Source: an uncultured Lachnospiraceae bacterium | GTDB lineage: Bacteria; Bacillota; Clostridia; Lachnospirales; Lachnospiraceae | Assembly: GCA_902779575.1 (NCBI GenBank) | Contig: CACZBW010000012.1 | Span: 1 to 64,000 of the forward strand | Direction of reading: 5' to 3' | Length of the DNA stretch: 64,000 nucleotides | In this document: positions 1-8,182 of the stretch, piece after piece | How the letters are laid out: each line of letters starts with the position of its first letter | How positions within the stretch are numbered: the stretch's first letter is position 1 | The notes under the pieces: model-generated | What the model saw: only the letters and a program-made list of their open reading frames with translations | Told to the model about the DNA's origin: nothing | Database searches by the model: none | Position numbers and translations under genes: made by a program

Positions 1-108
1 CTTTTCGCAATTCATGAACTGTATTCAGTTGTCAAGGAACAAAATCAATAGTTACTTGTAACTGGCGCCATCGTAAATACTTTTGGCGACTCAATCATAA
101 TATGAATA
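1..108 (-). other. probable rRNA operon leader running off the left edge
   Basis: Read on the minus strand, this stretch follows a near-perfect promoter and contains a small inverted repeat (AGTTACAAGTAACT). It then has CCTTGACAACTGAATACAG, which resembles the TTGAAAACTGAATA-type sequence found in leaders and spacers of Firmicutes rRNA operons. No rRNA sequence lies inside the window, so the identification rests on the leader motif and promoter strength only. The rRNA genes, if present, would be to the left of position 1. Confidence 0.4.
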
Positions 109-114
109 CTATTA

Positions 115-143
115 ATTATACGTTTTTGGGAATCATCCGTCAA
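115..143 (-). promoter_or_regulatory. strong sigma-A promoter reading leftwards
   Basis: The -35 box TTGACG (138-143) and the -10 box TATAAT (115-120) are separated by exactly 17 bases on the minus strand. Transcription would start near 108 and leave the window, consistent with a highly expressed operon such as rRNA. Confidence 0.7.
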
Positions 144-163
144 CTTGAGGAAAAGGGCACTGC

Positions 164-192
164 TTGATTTTTATGTTTTCTTCCCTTATCAT
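164..192 (+). promoter_or_regulatory. probable promoter of the ABC-F gene
   Basis: TTGATT (164-169) and TATCAT (187-192) are 17 bases apart on the plus strand. The leader that follows (200-316) is very GC-rich and has a perfect 14-base palindrome (GCCGGAATTCCGGC, 203-216). I saw no uridine-tailed attenuator in it. Confidence 0.45.
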
Positions 193-316
193 AGTTCTGA
201 TTGCCGGAATTCCGGCGGCCGGCCGGGCTGGTACGCGGCGCGGGGCGGCCCTGCGGACTGCGGCTGACTGAAACATTATTGTATGATAAGCTGCTGTTAG
301 GCGGCGGAGAAGAAAA

Positions 317-2287
317 ATGATACTTGCCTGTCACAATATCTGCAAATCATTCGGAACCGATGACATTCTCCGGAATGTATCCTTTCATATAGAAGAACAT
401 GAGAAAGCTGCCGTTGTAGGGATCAACGGAGCAGGAAAGTCCACTCTGCTTAAGATTATCGTCTCGGAAACGGATGCGGACAGCGGCGAGGTTACCGTCG
501 CCAGAGGAAAAACGATCGGTTACCTGGCGCAGCAGAATATGCTGTCCGGGAATCAGTCCATTTACGACGAAGTAGCCATGGTCAAACAGGACGTCATCGA
601 CCTGGAACAGCGCCTGCGCGATCTGGAAAGAGAGATGGACGAGGCGGACTCCGGCCAGCTTGAAGCCATCATGGATCAGTATCACAGGACGCAGACCCGC
701 TTCGAACAGGAAGGCGGATACGCCTGGAAAAGCGAGATCGCAGGCGTACTCCGGGGACTGGGGTTTTCGGACGAGGAGTTTAACAAGCCTGTGAATACTC
801 TGTCCGGCGGACAGAAGACCCGGGTCGCCCTGGGCAAGCTCCTTCTTCAGGCTCCGGATATCATGCTCCTGGATGAACCGATCAACCATCTGGACCTCAA
901 TTCTATCGAGTGGCTGGAAAACTATCTTCTGAACTACAGGGGCGCGGTGCTGATCGTCGCCCATGACCGTTATTTTCTCAACCGTATCGTCTCAAAAATC
1001 ATCGAGATCGACAACGGGCACGCCATGACCTTTACCGGCAATTATACCGCTTACGCCGAAAAGAAACGGCAGCTGCGCGATACGCAGATGAAGGCCTGGA
1101 TGAACCAGCAGGCGCAGATCCGGCATCAGGAAGAAGTAATCGCGAAGCTGAAGAGCTTTAACCGGGAGAAGTCCATCAAGAGGGCCGAAAGCCGCGAGAA
1201 GATGCTGGAGAAAATGGAAGTTCTCGAGAAACCTGCCCAGCTGCGCGACGATATGCGTCTGGAGCTGAAACCCCGCATCGAATCCGGAACCGATGTGCTC
1301 TCCGCGGAACATCTGTCGAAATCATTTGAATATCCCCTCTTCTCCGATCTGAACATAGAAATCCGCAAAGGCGAGCGGATTGCCCTGATCGGCAACAACG
1401 GGACCGGAAAATCGACCCTCCTCAAGATTCTGATCGGGCGGATGGAAGCGGATGAAGGCAGTGTCCGGCTCGGAACAAAAGTCCATATCGGATACTATGA
1501 CCAGGAGCACCAGATCCTGCATCCGGATAAGACTCTCTTCGAGGAGCTCCAGGACGCCTACCCGGCCATGGATAACACCGCGGTGAGAAATGTCCTCGCT
1601 TCCTTCCTTTTCACGGGAGACGATGCCTTCAAGCTGGTCTCGGATCTCTCCGGCGGCGAACGCGGACGGCTGTCCCTGGCGAGGCTCATGCTGTCGGAAT
1701 CCAATTTCCTGATCCTGGACGAGCCGACCAACCATCTGGATATTGTCTCCAAGGAGATTCTGGAGGACGCGATCTGCTCCTACCAGGGCACAGTACTCTG
1801 CGTCTCCCATGACCGCTATTTCATCAACCGGATCGCTACCCGCATCCTGGATCTGACGGGCCGCACCCTGGTCTCCTATCTCGGGAATTATGATTATTAC
1901 CTGGAAAAACACGACGAGCTGACCCGTATATTCGCCCCGGAAAGCGCAGGGGAAACGCACAGCTCCGGCGGTACAATCCGCGTGTCGGACAGTTCCCATC
2001 TAGCCATGGAACACAAAAAAGCCTCCGCAGACAAAGCAAGCGCCGCAGATGACTGGAAAAAACGCCGGGAGCAGCAGGCCCAGGCCAGAAAAAAAGCTTC
2101 CCTGCTCGAGAAAACCGAGAAGGAAATCGTATCCTGTGAGGAGCGGGATGCCCTGATCGATGAAGAACTGGCAAAAGAAGAGGTCTATACGGATCTTGAG
2201 AAAGTGACTGCTTTCACCCGGGAAAAAGCAGAGATCGCCGAAAAGCTGGATGAGCTTTATAAACTATGGGAAGAACTTGCAGAATAA
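317..2287 (+). CDS. ABC-F family ATP-binding protein
   Basis: A 656-residue soluble protein with two ABC ATPase domains and no membrane segments, as in ABC-F translation factors (Uup/YdiF/EttA group), which act at the ribosomal E site or in antibiotic resistance. Walker A motifs are GINGAGKST (about residue 35) and GNNGTGKST (about 360). Signature motifs are LSGGQ and LSGGE. A charged linker follows the first domain, and the C-terminal 100 residues are lysine/glutamate-rich, probably a coiled coil as in Uup/YdiF. The ATG follows GGAG by seven bases. The first domain reads DEPINHLD where the family normally has DEPTNHLD, while the second keeps the standard form. The gene is monocistronic and ends in a strong terminator. 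Which ABC-F subfamily it belongs to cannot be decided by eye, so resistance should not be assumed. Confidence 0.92.
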   Translation: MILACHNICKSFGTDDILRNVSFHIEEHEKAAVVGINGAGKSTLLKIIVSETDADSGEVTVARGKTIGYLAQQNMLSGNQSIYDEVAMVKQDVIDLEQRLRDLEREMDEADSGQLEAIMDQYHRTQTRFEQEGGYAWKSEIAGVLRGLGFSDEEFNKPVNTLSGGQKTRVALGKLLLQAPDIMLLDEPINHLDLNSIEWLENYLLNYRGAVLIVAHDRYFLNRIVSKIIEIDNGHAMTFTGNYTAYAEKKRQLRDTQMKAWMNQQAQIRHQEEVIAKLKSFNREKSIKRAESREKMLEKMEVLEKPAQLRDDMRLELKPRIESGTDVLSAEHLSKSFEYPLFSDLNIEIRKGERIALIGNNGTGKSTLLKILIGRMEADEGSVRLGTKVHIGYYDQEHQILHPDKTLFEELQDAYPAMDNTAVRNVLASFLFTGDDAFKLVSDLSGGERGRLSLARLMLSESNFLILDEPTNHLDIVSKEILEDAICSYQGTVLCVSHDRYFINRIATRILDLTGRTLVSYLGNYDYYLEKHDELTRIFAPESAGETHSSGGTIRVSDSSHLAMEHKKASADKASAADDWKKRREQQAQARKKASLLEKTEKEIVSCEERDALIDEELAKEEVYTDLEKVTAFTREKAEIAEKLDELYKLWEELAE

Positions 2288-2310
2288 GGAAATGAATATT
2301 GCATTGCACT

Positions 2311-2345
2311 GCCCTCCGCATACCTGCTGCGGAGGGCATTTTTTC
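2311..2345 (+). terminator. intrinsic terminator after the ABC-F gene
   Basis: A perfect 9-bp stem (GCCCTCCGC / GCGGAGGGC) with a 9-base loop is followed by ATTTTTT, 24 bases after the stop codon. Confidence 0.9.
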
Positions 2346-2373
2346 CGCCTTTCATTCAGCTTTCCACAGCCGT

Positions 2374-2491
2374 ATGTGGATAAAATGCATGAATATTAAT
2401 CCTATTCATTCGGCTGCCGGGGTTTCTGGAATCCCCAAATCGCTGTGTGGATAATATGTGGATAAAATGTATGATTATTAATCTTATTCAT
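2374..2491. repeat. 36-bp direct repeats carrying DnaA boxes
   Basis: Two copies of a 36-bp unit (2374-2409 and 2456-2491) differ at only three positions and lie 82 bp apart. Exact matches to the DnaA box (TGTGGATAA, reverse complement of TTATCCACA) are at 2375-2383, 2446-2454 and 2457-2465, all in the same orientation. A degenerate CTTTCCACA lies just upstream. AT-rich DNA follows (2540-2660), with three copies of TGTGATATT (2560, 2607, 2643). No dnaA, dnaN or rpmH is nearby. This may be a DnaA-titration or DnaA-regulated site; a replication origin is unlikely given the gene-strand bias. Confidence 0.65.
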
Positions 2492-2845
2492 CGCACTGCA
2501 ATATGTAACATTACAGGGCAATGCCGGGCCTCCCCTCACAATGCAACAGCTCATTAATATGTGATATTTACCCATGTAGAAATGAAAATGTTGCTTATTA
2601 TAGTGTTGTGATATTAAAATTATTGTTCTTATTTCTTATATATGTGATATTGTCATTTCGAGAGCGGGACTGACGGACCCCGGACACGGCATGCCCGCGA
2701 AGCGCGGATAGCGGATTGTTTTTGTGCACGCTGATCCCGCCGGACTGGTCTGCTGCCGGATAAAATCCGGCTGAGATTCATGTGGGATCCGGGGATACGG
2801 GCTGTAAGAGACGGCAGGAGATTTTCCGGAAATGGAGAATGTGGG

Positions 2846-2873
2846 TTTACAAATTTCTCATTCGTGTTAAGAT
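2846..2873 (+). promoter_or_regulatory. possible purC promoter
   Basis: TTTACA (2846-2851) and TAAGAT (2868-2873) are 16 bases apart, about 90 bases before the purC start. I found no purine or PRPP riboswitch core between this site and the gene. The rest of 2660-2845 is GC-rich and shows nothing I can name. Confidence 0.4.
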
Positions 2874-2965
2874 TAAGCGTATTGCAGACAGGAACGCAGA
2901 CTGGCTGCAGGGGGACTGCTCTCCTCTCCCAGCTGCGCAGAAGACACACGAAAGGATGATTCATC

Positions 2966-3847
2966 ATGCAGGAATATACACCATTCAAGTCAGGCAAGGT
3001 TAGAGAGGTATATGATATCGGAGACTGCCTGATCATGACTGCCACGGACCGCATCTCTGCCTTTGACCATATTCTGAAGAACCGGATTACCGGTAAAGGA
3101 GCGATCCTGACGCAGATGTCTGCCTTCTGGTTTGATTACACGAAGGACATCATCCCCAATCATATGATTTCCACGAATCCCTCTGATCTTCCTGAATATT
3201 TCCGCAGCGAAGAATTCGCGGGACGCTGCATGAAGGTCAGAAAGCTCCGTATGCTTCCGCTGGAATGCATCGTCCGCGGCTACATCACAGGCAGCGGCTG
3301 GGCAAGCTATGAAAAAAGCGGCCTGGTCTGCGGGATCCCGCTTCCGGCCGGCCTGAAGGAATCCCAGAAGCTGGAACAGCCGATCTACACGCCATCTACT
3401 AAGGCGGAGCTGGGCGACCACGACGAGAATATTTCCTATGAAGAATCTGTAGAAGTACTTGAGAAAGAATTCCCGGGACACGGGGAAGAATATGCCTCCG
3501 CTCTCAGGGACAAGACGCTTGAGCTCTATACCAAGTGCGCCGACTACGCCCTCTCCCGCGGCATCATCATAGCGGATACCAAGTTTGAATTCGGCCTGGA
3601 TGAAGAAGGCCGCATCGTTCTCGGAGATGAGATGCTTACCCCGGACTCCTCCCGTTTCTGGCCGCTTGAAGGATATGAGGCCGGACACGGACAGCCTTCC
3701 TACGACAAGCAGTTTGTCAGAGACTGGCTGAAGGCCAATCCGGATTCCGATTACAATCTTCCGCAGGATGTAATTGACCGCACAATTGCAAAGTACAAGG
3801 AGGCGTACTTCCTTCTTACGGGGAAAGAATTTGCTGCGGAGGGCTGA
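2966..3847 (+). CDS. purC: phosphoribosylaminoimidazole-succinocarboxamide synthase (SAICAR synthetase)
   Basis: A 293-residue cytosolic enzyme of purine synthesis that joins aspartate to CAIR with ATP hydrolysis to give SAICAR. The N-terminus has the family pattern of a G-K-V-R-E-V-Y-D segment, then DRISAFDHIL near residue 32. VRGYITGSGWASY near residue 98 is the typical nucleotide-site segment, and IIADTKFEFG plus DEMLTPDSSRFW mark the C-terminal half. The length matches the longer PurC form common in Clostridia and yeast. The ATG follows AAGGATG, a weak Shine-Dalgarno sequence. Neither neighbour is a purine gene, so purC stands alone here rather than in a pur operon. Confidence 0.96.
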   Translation: MQEYTPFKSGKVREVYDIGDCLIMTATDRISAFDHILKNRITGKGAILTQMSAFWFDYTKDIIPNHMISTNPSDLPEYFRSEEFAGRCMKVRKLRMLPLECIVRGYITGSGWASYEKSGLVCGIPLPAGLKESQKLEQPIYTPSTKAELGDHDENISYEESVEVLEKEFPGHGEEYASALRDKTLELYTKCADYALSRGIIIADTKFEFGLDEEGRIVLGDEMLTPDSSRFWPLEGYEAGHGQPSYDKQFVRDWLKANPDSDYNLPQDVIDRTIAKYKEAYFLLTGKEFAAEG

Positions 3848-3936
3848 GACAGCTTTCCGGAAAACAGTTCATTTGCAGGAGTAAACCAGGCGGGGAATTT
3901 CTGCCGGAGATGCTTTTTTCAGAAGAATAATACGGC

Positions 3937-3970
3937 AAAAAGGAGGGCGCCGAGCCCTCCTTTCCTTTTC
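3937..3970. terminator. bidirectional terminator between purC and the phosphoesterase gene
   Basis: Stem GGAGGGC (3942-3948) / GCCCTCC (3954-3960) with a 5-base loop. It is followed by TTTCCTTTT on the plus strand and by TTTTTGCC on the minus strand, so it can serve both convergent genes. Confidence 0.8.
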
Positions 3971-4110
3971 ATTTCTCTCCTGCCTGCCGCCGGAAAAACC
4001 TCTGATCAATTCACGGAGAATATGTCCGGCCGGGCAGCCGCTTCAGCCAGGTGTTCTCTGCAGCGCACTTCCGGCATCTGCCGCGGGTGTCCTGTATGCC
4101 CTCCCGGCGG

Positions 4111-4701
4111 TCATATCTGCAGCATGTATTTCTCATAGGCATTGATAATCCGGGTACTGCCGTATTCTGTGACACGGGGAATATTGTATCCGTAGTTCAT
4201 ATGCACATGTCCGTGCACCATATAATCCGGTTTGTAGCGGTCCAGCAGCGGCTGAAAGCTGGAAAAGCCCCTGTGCGGCAGGTCATCCTGATCCCCGCAG
4301 CCATGCATCGGCGCATGGGTGAGAAGAATGTCAAATCCCCTGCGCCGCATGAGCTGGAACCTCAGCTTCCGGATCCGCTTCGCCATATCCTTCTCCGTAC
4401 ACTGATAGCGCCCGTTGTTGTAGCGCATGGAACCCCCGAGTCCGAGGATCCGGATCCCTTCGTGCACATAGATCTGATCGTCTATGCAGATGCAGCCTTC
4501 CGGCGGCTTCACGTCATAGATGTCATCATGATTCCCGTGCACATACAGAAGCGGACAGTTGGAAAAGGTGACCAGGAAGGACAGGTAGGCAGGAGGAAGA
4601 TCCCCTGCGGAAAGAATCAGGTCTATCCCCTTCAGCTTCGTCTCATCATAGAAATCCCAGAGGGATTTGCTGGGCTCATCCGCCAATAATAATATATTCA
4701 T
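4111..4701 (-). CDS. calcineurin-like metallophosphoesterase
   Basis: A 196-residue protein with the order of metal-binding motifs seen in calcineurin-like phosphoesterases: an N-terminal aspartate in LLLADEPSK, AGDL (about 32), GNHDD (about 56), LTHAPMHG (about 127) and MVHGHVH (about 160). The usual DxH of motif I is replaced by D-E-P, so one metal ligand differs from the classical family. There is no signal peptide, so it is probably cytosolic. The ATG follows AGGCGG. It lies downstream of the ParB-like/BMP gene on the same strand, with a gap of about 100 bases. The substrate cannot be read from sequence; phosphodiesters or nucleotides are the usual range. Confidence 0.85.
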   Translation of the reverse strand: MNILLLADEPSKSLWDFYDETKLKGIDLILSAGDLPPAYLSFLVTFSNCPLLYVHGNHDDIYDVKPPEGCICIDDQIYVHEGIRILGLGGSMRYNNGRYQCTEKDMAKRIRKLRFQLMRRRGFDILLTHAPMHGCGDQDDLPHRGFSSFQPLLDRYKPDYMVHGHVHMNYGYNIPRVTEYGSTRIINAYEKYMLQI

Positions 4702-4798
4702 GATCTTTACCGCCTGATCTCATGGATGGAAAACGCCTGTATCAGCTCCGCCCCGCTAAAGCCGCGCCGGGGCGCACGACAGTATACGGAGAATACCG

Positions 4799-6760
4799 TC
4801 AGGATTCAGCAGTCACACTGTCGGGTTCAATTTTGGTCGCAGCGGGAGTAAGGTTCGCCTGCATGCGCACAAGCTCCTCCACATCCGGCTCCAGCTGATC
4901 CGCCGCCGGAAGAAAACCGATGACGGAACGGACCAGGTAGTCCTGGGTGATGATTTCTTCCGGTGTGAGAACCTTCCCCTTCTCTCCCTTTGTAAGACCG
5001 CCCTGAATCGTGATCTCTCCGGCAAATGGATGATACTCTTCCGTGCTGATCTTCTGTTTCATCACCTGGGTCAGAGTCTCGATGCCGTGCGGCAGGTTCT
5101 GGGAGCTGATCAGGTCCAGGATTCCGGAACCGATGCCCCACCAGTAATTGACGGCGGGTTTTGATTTGATATCCTTTGACCGGTCCCAGTTCCCCTGCAG
5201 GAAATCCCGGATAATCCGCTCGTAGAAACGGCCCCAGTTCCAGATCGGGGCAGCGAGCTTGAGCAGATTGCCGCCGCGGGTCATATACAGGCCGAAGAGC
5301 CTCTCCTCCGAGGCAGGGCGTATCATGTCATTGTCGGAGATCACCGAAATCTCCTCCCGGCTGATCAGATCCTGCAATGGCTCCCTGTCTTTCAGGGAAT
5401 TCCAGTAAAGATAGACCTGGGCCCTGGGATTTGTCATGCGCGCGCCGAGGGCAAAAGCATTGATATTGGCCGCCGCGCCGAAAATCGGATAGCGGGCGAT
5501 ATAGGCAATCTTATCATTTTCGCTCATGGCTCCGGCGATCATGCCGCTCAGGAATTTGGCCTCGTAGAGTCTTCCGTAATAAGTACGGATCGCGGAGTAC
5601 GGCTGACCGACGGAACAGTTCAGGATTCTTGCCTGCGGATGCTCGATCGCAGCCTTCAGGCTCGCGGCAAGGAATTTCTGGCTGGTCGTGAAGATCAGGT
5701 GGTTCCCGGCGGCGATCACTTCATTCAGAAGCTCCTGGAGATCCGTCGTCTCATCCTGGAGGAAAAATGCTTCCGTGCTGATCCGGCTGCCGAACACCTG
5801 GTCAAGCGCCATCCGCCCCAGCTCATGGCCGTAAGTCCAGCTGGACTGGTCCATCTTCTGGTCATGGATAAAGGCGACCTTCAGCTGTCTGCTGCTCGTC
5901 TGGCTGAAGAAGCGGCTGAATATGGAGCCGCCCTGCTCCTGCGGCGGCTGCAGCACCACGGCCTTGTCGGTCGTGTCGTGTCCGATCAGAGTGACTTCCT
6001 CCCAGATCCGGTCTATGTCCGCCTTCATCTCGGCGGGCGTCTTCTGCAGGATATCCTCATAAGGATAAAGGGAAATATAAAACAGCAGGGCGTCTCCCGG
6101 AGTCGCTTTCAGCTCTCCGCCTCCCTTCGCCTCAAAGAGGGCCGAAAAATGCGTATAGAGCGACTTGAAATTCTCGAGATCCTCATCCGTCCACTTCTCC
6201 CCGGGCTCCTTTCCCAGAGCCTCGGAAAGCTTCCGGAAGCTGCCGGACTGGCTGAACCAGATATAGTTGATCTGGCTCTCCTTGTAAAAGTCGAGGAATT
6301 CATAATAGATCCTGTTTTCCAGGGTATCTTCGGGATAGGGGATAATGCGGGTGACGCTCCCTTCGATCGAGTCCGCGTGCATATACTTCAGAACGCTTAC
6401 TCTTTTATTGCCCTCCAGGACATAGAAGCGGTTCATGAACTCATAGGCCACGATCGGGTCCCCGATTCCCTGGTCCATATGATAGCTGAGGACATTGTCC
6501 CATTTGCGGGCAAATTCGGATTTCTCCGGCATGAGCGGCATGAAATTGGTCGCGAAGGAATTCTGCCTTCCCGCAGTCTTTGTACCGACGATCTGGTCCA
6601 GCTGGATCGTTACCAGGCCAAGCGGCTGTTCCGTTTTGACGTTTACCTGCTGAAGAATCTCATCCAGCGCGGGAAGATATGGATATTCTCCTCTGGATAC
6701 CGACTCCCGGTATGCGCTTCTTGCAAGTTTCCATGCTTTTGTATAGTCTTCAGATGCCAT
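4799..6760 (-). CDS. cytoplasmic ParB-like domain fused to a BMP/PnrA-type nucleoside-binding domain
   Basis: 653 residues starting at an ATG with GGAGGAAGA in front. Residues of about 50-130 resemble a ParB/sulfiredoxin-type nucleotide-binding fold: a QLDQIVGT segment, then DPIVAYEFMNRFYVLEGNKR, in which the GNKRVSVL part matches the ParB-like GNHRV-type core. From about residue 285 the protein looks like a BMP/PnrA (Med) solute-binding domain, for example VAFIHDQK, a long middle region, then IAYIARYPIFGAAANINAFALGA. There is no signal peptide and no lipobox, unlike ordinary BMP binding proteins, so it should be cytosolic. It follows icd by 20 bases and is close to a complete nucleoside-type ABC transporter that has its own secreted BMP protein. 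A role as an intracellular nucleoside or nucleotide sensor is my inference. Confidence 0.75.
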   Translation of the reverse strand: MASEDYTKAWKLARSAYRESVSRGEYPYLPALDEILQQVNVKTEQPLGLVTIQLDQIVGTKTAGRQNSFATNFMPLMPEKSEFARKWDNVLSYHMDQGIGDPIVAYEFMNRFYVLEGNKRVSVLKYMHADSIEGSVTRIIPYPEDTLENRIYYEFLDFYKESQINYIWFSQSGSFRKLSEALGKEPGEKWTDEDLENFKSLYTHFSALFEAKGGGELKATPGDALLFYISLYPYEDILQKTPAEMKADIDRIWEEVTLIGHDTTDKAVVLQPPQEQGGSIFSRFFSQTSSRQLKVAFIHDQKMDQSSWTYGHELGRMALDQVFGSRISTEAFFLQDETTDLQELLNEVIAAGNHLIFTTSQKFLAASLKAAIEHPQARILNCSVGQPYSAIRTYYGRLYEAKFLSGMIAGAMSENDKIAYIARYPIFGAAANINAFALGARMTNPRAQVYLYWNSLKDREPLQDLISREEISVISDNDMIRPASEERLFGLYMTRGGNLLKLAAPIWNWGRFYERIIRDFLQGNWDRSKDIKSKPAVNYWWGIGSGILDLISSQNLPHGIETLTQVMKQKISTEEYHPFAGEITIQGGLTKGEKGKVLTPEEIITQDYLVRSVIGFLPAADQLEPDVEELVRMQANLTPAATKIEPDSVTAES

Positions 6761-6780
6761 TCTTCCTCCAGTCTGCGCTT

Positions 6781-7986
6781 TTACAGCGCCTCATAGCAGC
6801 CCCTGACCGCTTTTATGAATTCTTCGCTGTCCAGCTTCTCAACATTGCTCATGCTTGTAATCAGAGCAAGGTCCCCTGTCATCTTACCGGATTCGATGGT
6901 GGAAATGACTGCTTTTTCCATCCTGTCCGCATATGCTGCAAGTTCGCTGATTCCGTCCAGCTGCCCTCTCTTGCGCAGAGCTCCGGTCCAGGCGAAGATG
7001 GTTGCCACCGAATTTGTGGAGGTCTTTTCCCCCTTCAGGTACTTGTAGTAATGTCTCTGTACCGTCCCGTGCGCCGCCTCATACTCGAACTTCCCTTCCG
7101 GATTGACCAGAACGCTGGTCATCATGGCGAGGGAGCCGAAAGCGCTCGACAGCATGTCGCTCATGACATCGCCGTCATAGTTCTTGCAGGCCCAGATAAA
7201 GCCGCCTTCACTCTTCATGACCCGCGCCACAGCGTCGTCAATCAGAGTATAGAAATAGCGGATGCCCGCCTTTTCAAATTTTTCTCTGTACTCCCGGTCA
7301 TAAACCTCCTGGAAGATATCCTTGAAGCGGTGGTCATATTTCTTTGAGATGGTATCTTTCGCCGCAAACCAGATATCTTCTTTCGCGTCGAGCGCGAATT
7401 CAAAGCAGCTGTGGGCAAAGCTTGAGATGGAGCCGTCCAGGTTGTGCATACCCTGGAGGACGCCGGGTCCGTCAAATTCGTGAATCAGTTCGCGGATCTG
7501 CGTCCCGTCCTCGCCGGTGAAGACCAGCTCCGCCTTCCCGGCGCAGGGAACCAGCATCTCCGCGTTCTTATAGACATCTCCGTAAGCGTGACGCGCGATC
7601 GTAATCGGCTTCTTCCAGCTGCGGACATTGGGTTCGATTCCCTTTACCGTGATCGGCCTGCGGAAAACCGTTCCGTCCATGATGGCGCGGATCGTACCGT
7701 TCGGGCTCTTCCACATTTCCTTCAGATTATATTCCTTCACCCGGTCCGCGTTGGGAGTGATCGTTGCGCATTTTACCGCGACCCCGTATTTCAGCGCGGC
7801 CCTGGCGGCGTCTGCCGTGATCCGGTCGTCGGTCTCGTCTCTCTTCTTCAGGCCGAGGTCATAATATTCACTCTTCAGGTCGATAAAGGGCAGGATCAGT
7901 TCGTCCTTGATCATCTTCCAGAGAATTCTGGTCATCTCGTCCCCGTCCATCTCCACTATAGGTGTTTTCATCTGAATCTTTGTCAT
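6781..7986 (-). CDS. icd: NADP-dependent isocitrate dehydrogenase, eukaryotic-type subfamily
   Basis: 401 residues, the size of the homodimeric subfamily II enzymes (human IDH1, Thermotoga). It oxidatively decarboxylates isocitrate to 2-oxoglutarate in the cytosol and supplies NADPH and carbon for glutamate. Diagnostic segments are [10 protein letters not shown] near the N-terminus, the substrate-site [14 protein letters not shown], then [19 protein letters not shown] and [10 protein letters not shown]. The ATG at 7986 is preferred over one 18 bases upstream because AGGAG lies six bases before it. It is followed closely by the ParB-like/BMP gene and is probably cotranscribed with it. No aconitase or citrate synthase is adjacent. 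Confidence 0.96.
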   Translation of the reverse strand: MTKIQMKTPIVEMDGDEMTRILWKMIKDELILPFIDLKSEYYDLGLKKRDETDDRITADAARAALKYGVAVKCATITPNADRVKEYNLKEMWKSPNGTIRAIMDGTVFRRPITVKGIEPNVRSWKKPITIARHAYGDVYKNAEMLVPCAGKAELVFTGEDGTQIRELIHEFDGPGVLQGMHNLDGSISSFAHSCFEFALDAKEDIWFAAKDTISKKYDHRFKDIFQEVYDREYREKFEKAGIRYFYTLIDDAVARVMKSEGGFIWACKNYDGDVMSDMLSSAFGSLAMMTSVLVNPEGKFEYEAAHGTVQRHYYKYLKGEKTSTNSVATIFAWTGALRKRGQLDGISELAAYADRMEKAVISTIESGKMTGDLALITSMSNVEKLDSEEFIKAVRGCYEAL

Positions 7987-8182
7987 AATTGTCTCCTGCG
8001 TCATCTATAATCATCATTTATTCTGCCCCGGCAGACACGCCGGCAAGCGCTTTCATCTGCCGGATCCCGAAAGTCCGTAGCACGGTTTCCCATACGAAGC
8101 GATCCGTTCCGCCCGGCAGTCAGAACGCTCAGTCCCTGCGCATTCTATCACATTCCGGCGCATATGAAAAGGAAGCGTTTCT

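Noticed and set aside
317..2287. Antibiotic-resistance ABC-F protein
   Set aside because: The linker does not allow a resistance subfamily to be assigned, and housekeeping ABC-F proteins look the same at this level.
2374..2660. Chromosomal replication origin
   Set aside because: Although three DnaA boxes and AT-rich DNA are present, no dnaA, dnaN or rpmH is nearby, and genes to the right are mostly on the minus strand, which fits a fork passing through rather than starting here.
2660..2965. Purine or PRPP riboswitch before purC
   Set aside because: No matching core; only a promoter-like pair of boxes is seen.
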